A stretch of DNA of 52,633 nucleotides. It comes from SOIA01 sp964348015 (GTDB taxonomy: Bacteria > Acidobacteriota > Aminicenantia > Aminicenantales > Aminicenantaceae). The stretch covers positions 1-52,633 of the forward strand of contig CAYGBC010000011.1 in assembly GCA_964348015.1 (NCBI GenBank), written 5' to 3'. The translations under genes and the position numbers were made by a program. Positions 50,311 to 52,633 of the stretch are shown one piece after another. How positions within the stretch are numbered: position 1 is the stretch's first letter; every line of letters begins with the position of its first letter. The notes under the pieces are model-generated. The model was not told where the DNA came from. It did no database searches and worked only from the letters and a program-made list of their open reading frames with translations.

Positions 50311-52505
50311 AAGACGACGAATTAACTCCATTTAATGAGGAAAAAGGCACAGAATCCACCAGGCTCGACCGCAGGGAATTTCTCAAACTCCTGGGGGGAG
50401 GAATCATCATCTCTTTCTCAGTCGGAGATCTTTTTGCCCTCCAGCAGAGACGGAGAGGCGGCGGATATCCAGAGGATTTCAACGCCTACCTCCGGATCGG
50501 AGAGGATGGGCGTGTTTCCTGCTTCACCGGTAAGATTGAGATGGGACAGGGTGTGATGACTTCGTTCGCTCAGATGCTGGCTGAAGAGCTCGATGTGCCA
50601 CTTTCTCTCGTGGATATGGTCATGGGGGACACCGACCTCTGTCCCTGGGATTCCGGCACCTTCGGTTCAAGGAGCACGAAGTATTTTGGTCCTCCGCTGC
50701 GCCAGGCTGCCGCAGAAGCCAGGGCTGTTCTGATTCAATTGGCCGCAGAACATCTCCGCACATCTGAGGAAAATCTGATATCAAAGGATGGGATGATCTA
50801 TATGCGCAGCAATTCGCAGATAAAGGTCTCCTATGCGCAGCTGGCCAAAGGAAAAAAGGTCGAGCGGCACCTCGAGCAAAAACCGCAGATCAAGCATTAT
50901 TCAAAGCACACCATTTCAGGTAAAACAACAGACCGATTGGACGGGAGACAGAAGGTGACCGGAGAGGCGAAGTTTGCAGGAGACATCCGTTTGCCCGGGA
51001 TGCTTTTTGCGAGGATATTGAGGCCCCCCGCTCATGGAGCCAAATTGAAAAATGTGGACACCTCTGCCGCTGAACAAATCAAAGGTATTCAGATTATCCG
51101 AAATAACGATATGATCGCCGTCCTCCACAAGCACCGGGATGTCGCGGACAGAGCGCTGGGATTAATCAAAGCCCGGTTCGAGCCGTCCACCTCCCAACTG
51201 GATAACACCACCATTTTCAACCATTTAAAAAAGTCTGCCTCTGAAGGAAACGTCGTCACAGAAGAAGGGAATATCAATGAGGGAAAAGGTCTGGCGAGCA
51301 GGACATTCGACAAAGCCTACTACAATCATTACGTCGCCCACGCTCCGCCGGAGAACCATACGGCTGTGGCCAAAGTAGAGGGGGACAAAGCCACAGTCTG
51401 GGCATCCACCCAGGCTCCCTTCAGAGCTCAGGGGGAAGTCTCGCGGGCTTTGGGATTCCCTTCCCAGAATGTCCGTGTGATCACACCGTTTGTCGGATGT
51501 GGTTTCGGAGGGAAAAACCAGGGGAATCAGGTTGTCGAGGCCGCACGGCTTGCCAAATTGAGCGGCAAACCGGTTCAGGTCGCCTGGAGCCGGAAAGAAG
51601 AGTTCTTTTATGACACATTCCGGCCAGCCGCCATAATCGAGATACGGTCCGGTCTGAACAGCTCCAACCAGATCGTCTTCTGGGAGTACCACAATTACTT
51701 TGCCGGCAGCCGAAGCTCTCAGCCTTTTTACAACATCCCTCACCATCAAGTTCTTTCCTACGGAGGATGGGGAGGCAGAGGCGGCGGTGGTATTCATCCT
51801 TTTGGTGTCGGTGCCTGGCGCGGTCCGGGAAGCAACACCAATGTGTTCGCCATCGAATCTCATATCGATGTTATGGCTGAGGCTGTGGGGATGAGTCCTC
51901 TGGATTTCCGGCTGCACAATTTAACGGATGACCGGATGAAGAGGGTTCTGCATGCTGCCGCGAAGAAGTTTGGACACACATTTTCTAAGGCCCCCAGTGG
52001 GAAAGGATACGGGATGGCCTGCACGGATTATCTGAATACGTATCTGGCCACAATGGCGGAGGTCAATGTTGACAAGAGGACGGGGGAGATCCGGGTGGAA
52101 CGTGTGGTGTGTGCTCAGGACACGGGTGAAGTGATTAATCCGGGAGGTGTCCGGATGCAGATCGAGGGCTGCATCACCATGGGACTCGGATACTGCCTGA
52201 CCGAAGAGATTCGTTTTAAAAACGGAAGAATTCTGGATGAGAACTTCGATACCTACGAGATTCCCCGTTTTTCCTGGGCGCCGGAGATAGAAACTGTGCT
52301 TGTCGACAATCCGGAAATGCCTCCCCAAGGGTGTGGAGAGCCGGCGATTACTTCCATGGGCGCTGTGATCGCCAATGCGGTCTATGATGCCATAGGTGAA
52401 AGATTATTCGTTCTTCCGATGACACCGGCGCGGGTTAAAGAAGCGCTTAAAGAGGAGCGGAATGTTATCGGCTATAAAAACAAGCGCATTGTACTCGCTC
52501 AGTAA
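50307..52505 (+). CDS. Molybdopterin-binding large subunit of a xanthine-dehydrogenase-family oxidoreductase, Tat-exported
   Basis: A 732-residue catalytic subunit. Residues about 22-45 are a twin-arginine signal (RLDRREFLKLLGGG), so the enzyme is exported folded to the periplasm, with its small subunit carried along. Molybdenum-site motifs include GKIEMGQGVMTSFAQ, VGCGFGGKNQGNQ, GVGAWRGPGS and PPQGCGEPAITSMG, whose Glu is the expected catalytic base. It resembles IorB/aldehyde dehydrogenase-type subunits. The substrate is not readable; a periplasmic aldehyde or N-heterocycle is typical. A cytochrome acceptor might lie beyond the window. It is transcribed with the small subunit from the promoter at 49764-49791. 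Confidence 0.94.
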   Translation: MKDDELTPFNEEKGTESTRLDRREFLKLLGGGIIISFSVGDLFALQQRRRGGGYPEDFNAYLRIGEDGRVSCFTGKIEMGQGVMTSFAQMLAEELDVPLSLVDMVMGDTDLCPWDSGTFGSRSTKYFGPPLRQAAAEARAVLIQLAAEHLRTSEENLISKDGMIYMRSNSQIKVSYAQLAKGKKVERHLEQKPQIKHYSKHTISGKTTDRLDGRQKVTGEAKFAGDIRLPGMLFARILRPPAHGAKLKNVDTSAAEQIKGIQIIRNNDMIAVLHKHRDVADRALGLIKARFEPSTSQLDNTTIFNHLKKSASEGNVVTEEGNINEGKGLASRTFDKAYYNHYVAHAPPENHTAVAKVEGDKATVWASTQAPFRAQGEVSRALGFPSQNVRVITPFVGCGFGGKNQGNQVVEAARLAKLSGKPVQVAWSRKEEFFYDTFRPAAIIEIRSGLNSSNQIVFWEYHNYFAGSRSSQPFYNIPHHQVLSYGGWGGRGGGGIHPFGVGAWRGPGSNTNVFAIESHIDVMAEAVGMSPLDFRLHNLTDDRMKRVLHAAAKKFGHTFSKAPSGKGYGMACTDYLNTYLATMAEVNVDKRTGEIRVERVVCAQDTGEVINPGGVRMQIEGCITMGLGYCLTEEIRFKNGRILDENFDTYEIPRFSWAPEIETVLVDNPEMPPQGCGEPAITSMGAVIANAVYDAIGERLFVLPMTPARVKEALKEERNVIGYKNKRIVLAQ

Positions 52506-52525
52506 TTCAGTAAAATTTTTATTGT

Positions 52526-52607
52526 GTCATTGCGAACGGAGTGAAGCAATCCCGTAAAAAGAAAAGCAATTTTCTCTAAGAGATTGCCACGCTTCGCTCG
52601 CAATGAC
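52526..52607. repeat. Inverted pair of the intergenic repeat, 82 bp
   Basis: The left arm 52526-52550 (GTCATTGCGAACGGAGTGAA then GCAAT) and right arm 52583-52607 (ATTGCCACGCTTCGCTCGCA then ATGAC) belong to the same family as the repeats at 15951 and 20205. The following bases up to the window end (ACACATCTACTGCACTCATT) match the spacer after the 15951 copy, so a further copy probably continues past the edge. Confidence 0.82.
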
Positions 52608-52633
52608 ACCACACATCTACTGCACTCATTTCA

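Overview
The window reads as a chromosomal segment of a Gram-negative bacterium of moderate GC. Outer-membrane proteins, lipoproteins, a diaminopimelate epimerase, an RND efflux system and a class A penicillin-binding protein all point to a diderm cell. Lipoproteins of the 6-bladed beta-propeller type (GQGPGE core, C-terminal YRMxW), a large secreted M14 peptidase, a FecR/tryptophan-rich envelope protein and many small Sec-exported proteins together look like the Acidobacteriota/Aminicenantes lineage. That placement is inference from gene style; there is no rRNA or other decisive marker here.

Layout. 1-411 is the C-terminus of a beta-propeller protein. 705-4766 holds an M14 zinc peptidase and a LolA-like protein. 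5072-10094 holds two HD-GYP signalling proteins (FHA-GAF-HD-GYP and five PAS domains plus HD-GYP) around a small radical SAM gene. 10441-15547 is an accessory block of seven small exported proteins. Its centre is a pair (12868-13760) in which a PAAR protein and a VgrG/gp5-like beta-helix tip both carry export signals. 15706-15776 is tRNA-Gln(CTG), followed by palindromic intergenic repeats. 16197-20113 is ybhN-like/nrdR/lon. 20443-27411 holds a FadL-like porin, dapF, a DegP-type protease, thymidylate kinase and PBP1A. 27552-33456 holds a FecR protein with a Ser/Arg-rich tail, an HDAC-like deacetylase and two Na+/solute symporters. 33603-38074 is smc and a plsC-like acyltransferase. 38372-45905 is a three-gene RND operon (adaptor plus two pumps). 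46249-46320 is tRNA-Thr(CGT). 46584-49047 is a pair of beta-propeller lipoproteins. 49093-52505 holds a tautomerase-fold protein, a small membrane protein and a two-subunit molybdenum hydroxylase.

How it works together. Much of the window serves the cell envelope: proteolysis and quality control (lon, degP), peptidoglycan precursor and polymerisation (dapF, PBP1A), efflux, lipid acyl transfer and lipid/hydrophobic uptake. Housekeeping genes (nrdR, lon, tmk, smc) alternate with AT-richer blocks of lineage-specific exported proteins. Clear sigma70-type promoters (TTGACA-like/TATAAT-like with 16-18 bp spacing) can be read in front of many units, suggesting ordinary housekeeping transcription. 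The strongest candidate for something undescribed is the exported PAAR/beta-helix pair, with no type VI secretion genes in view.
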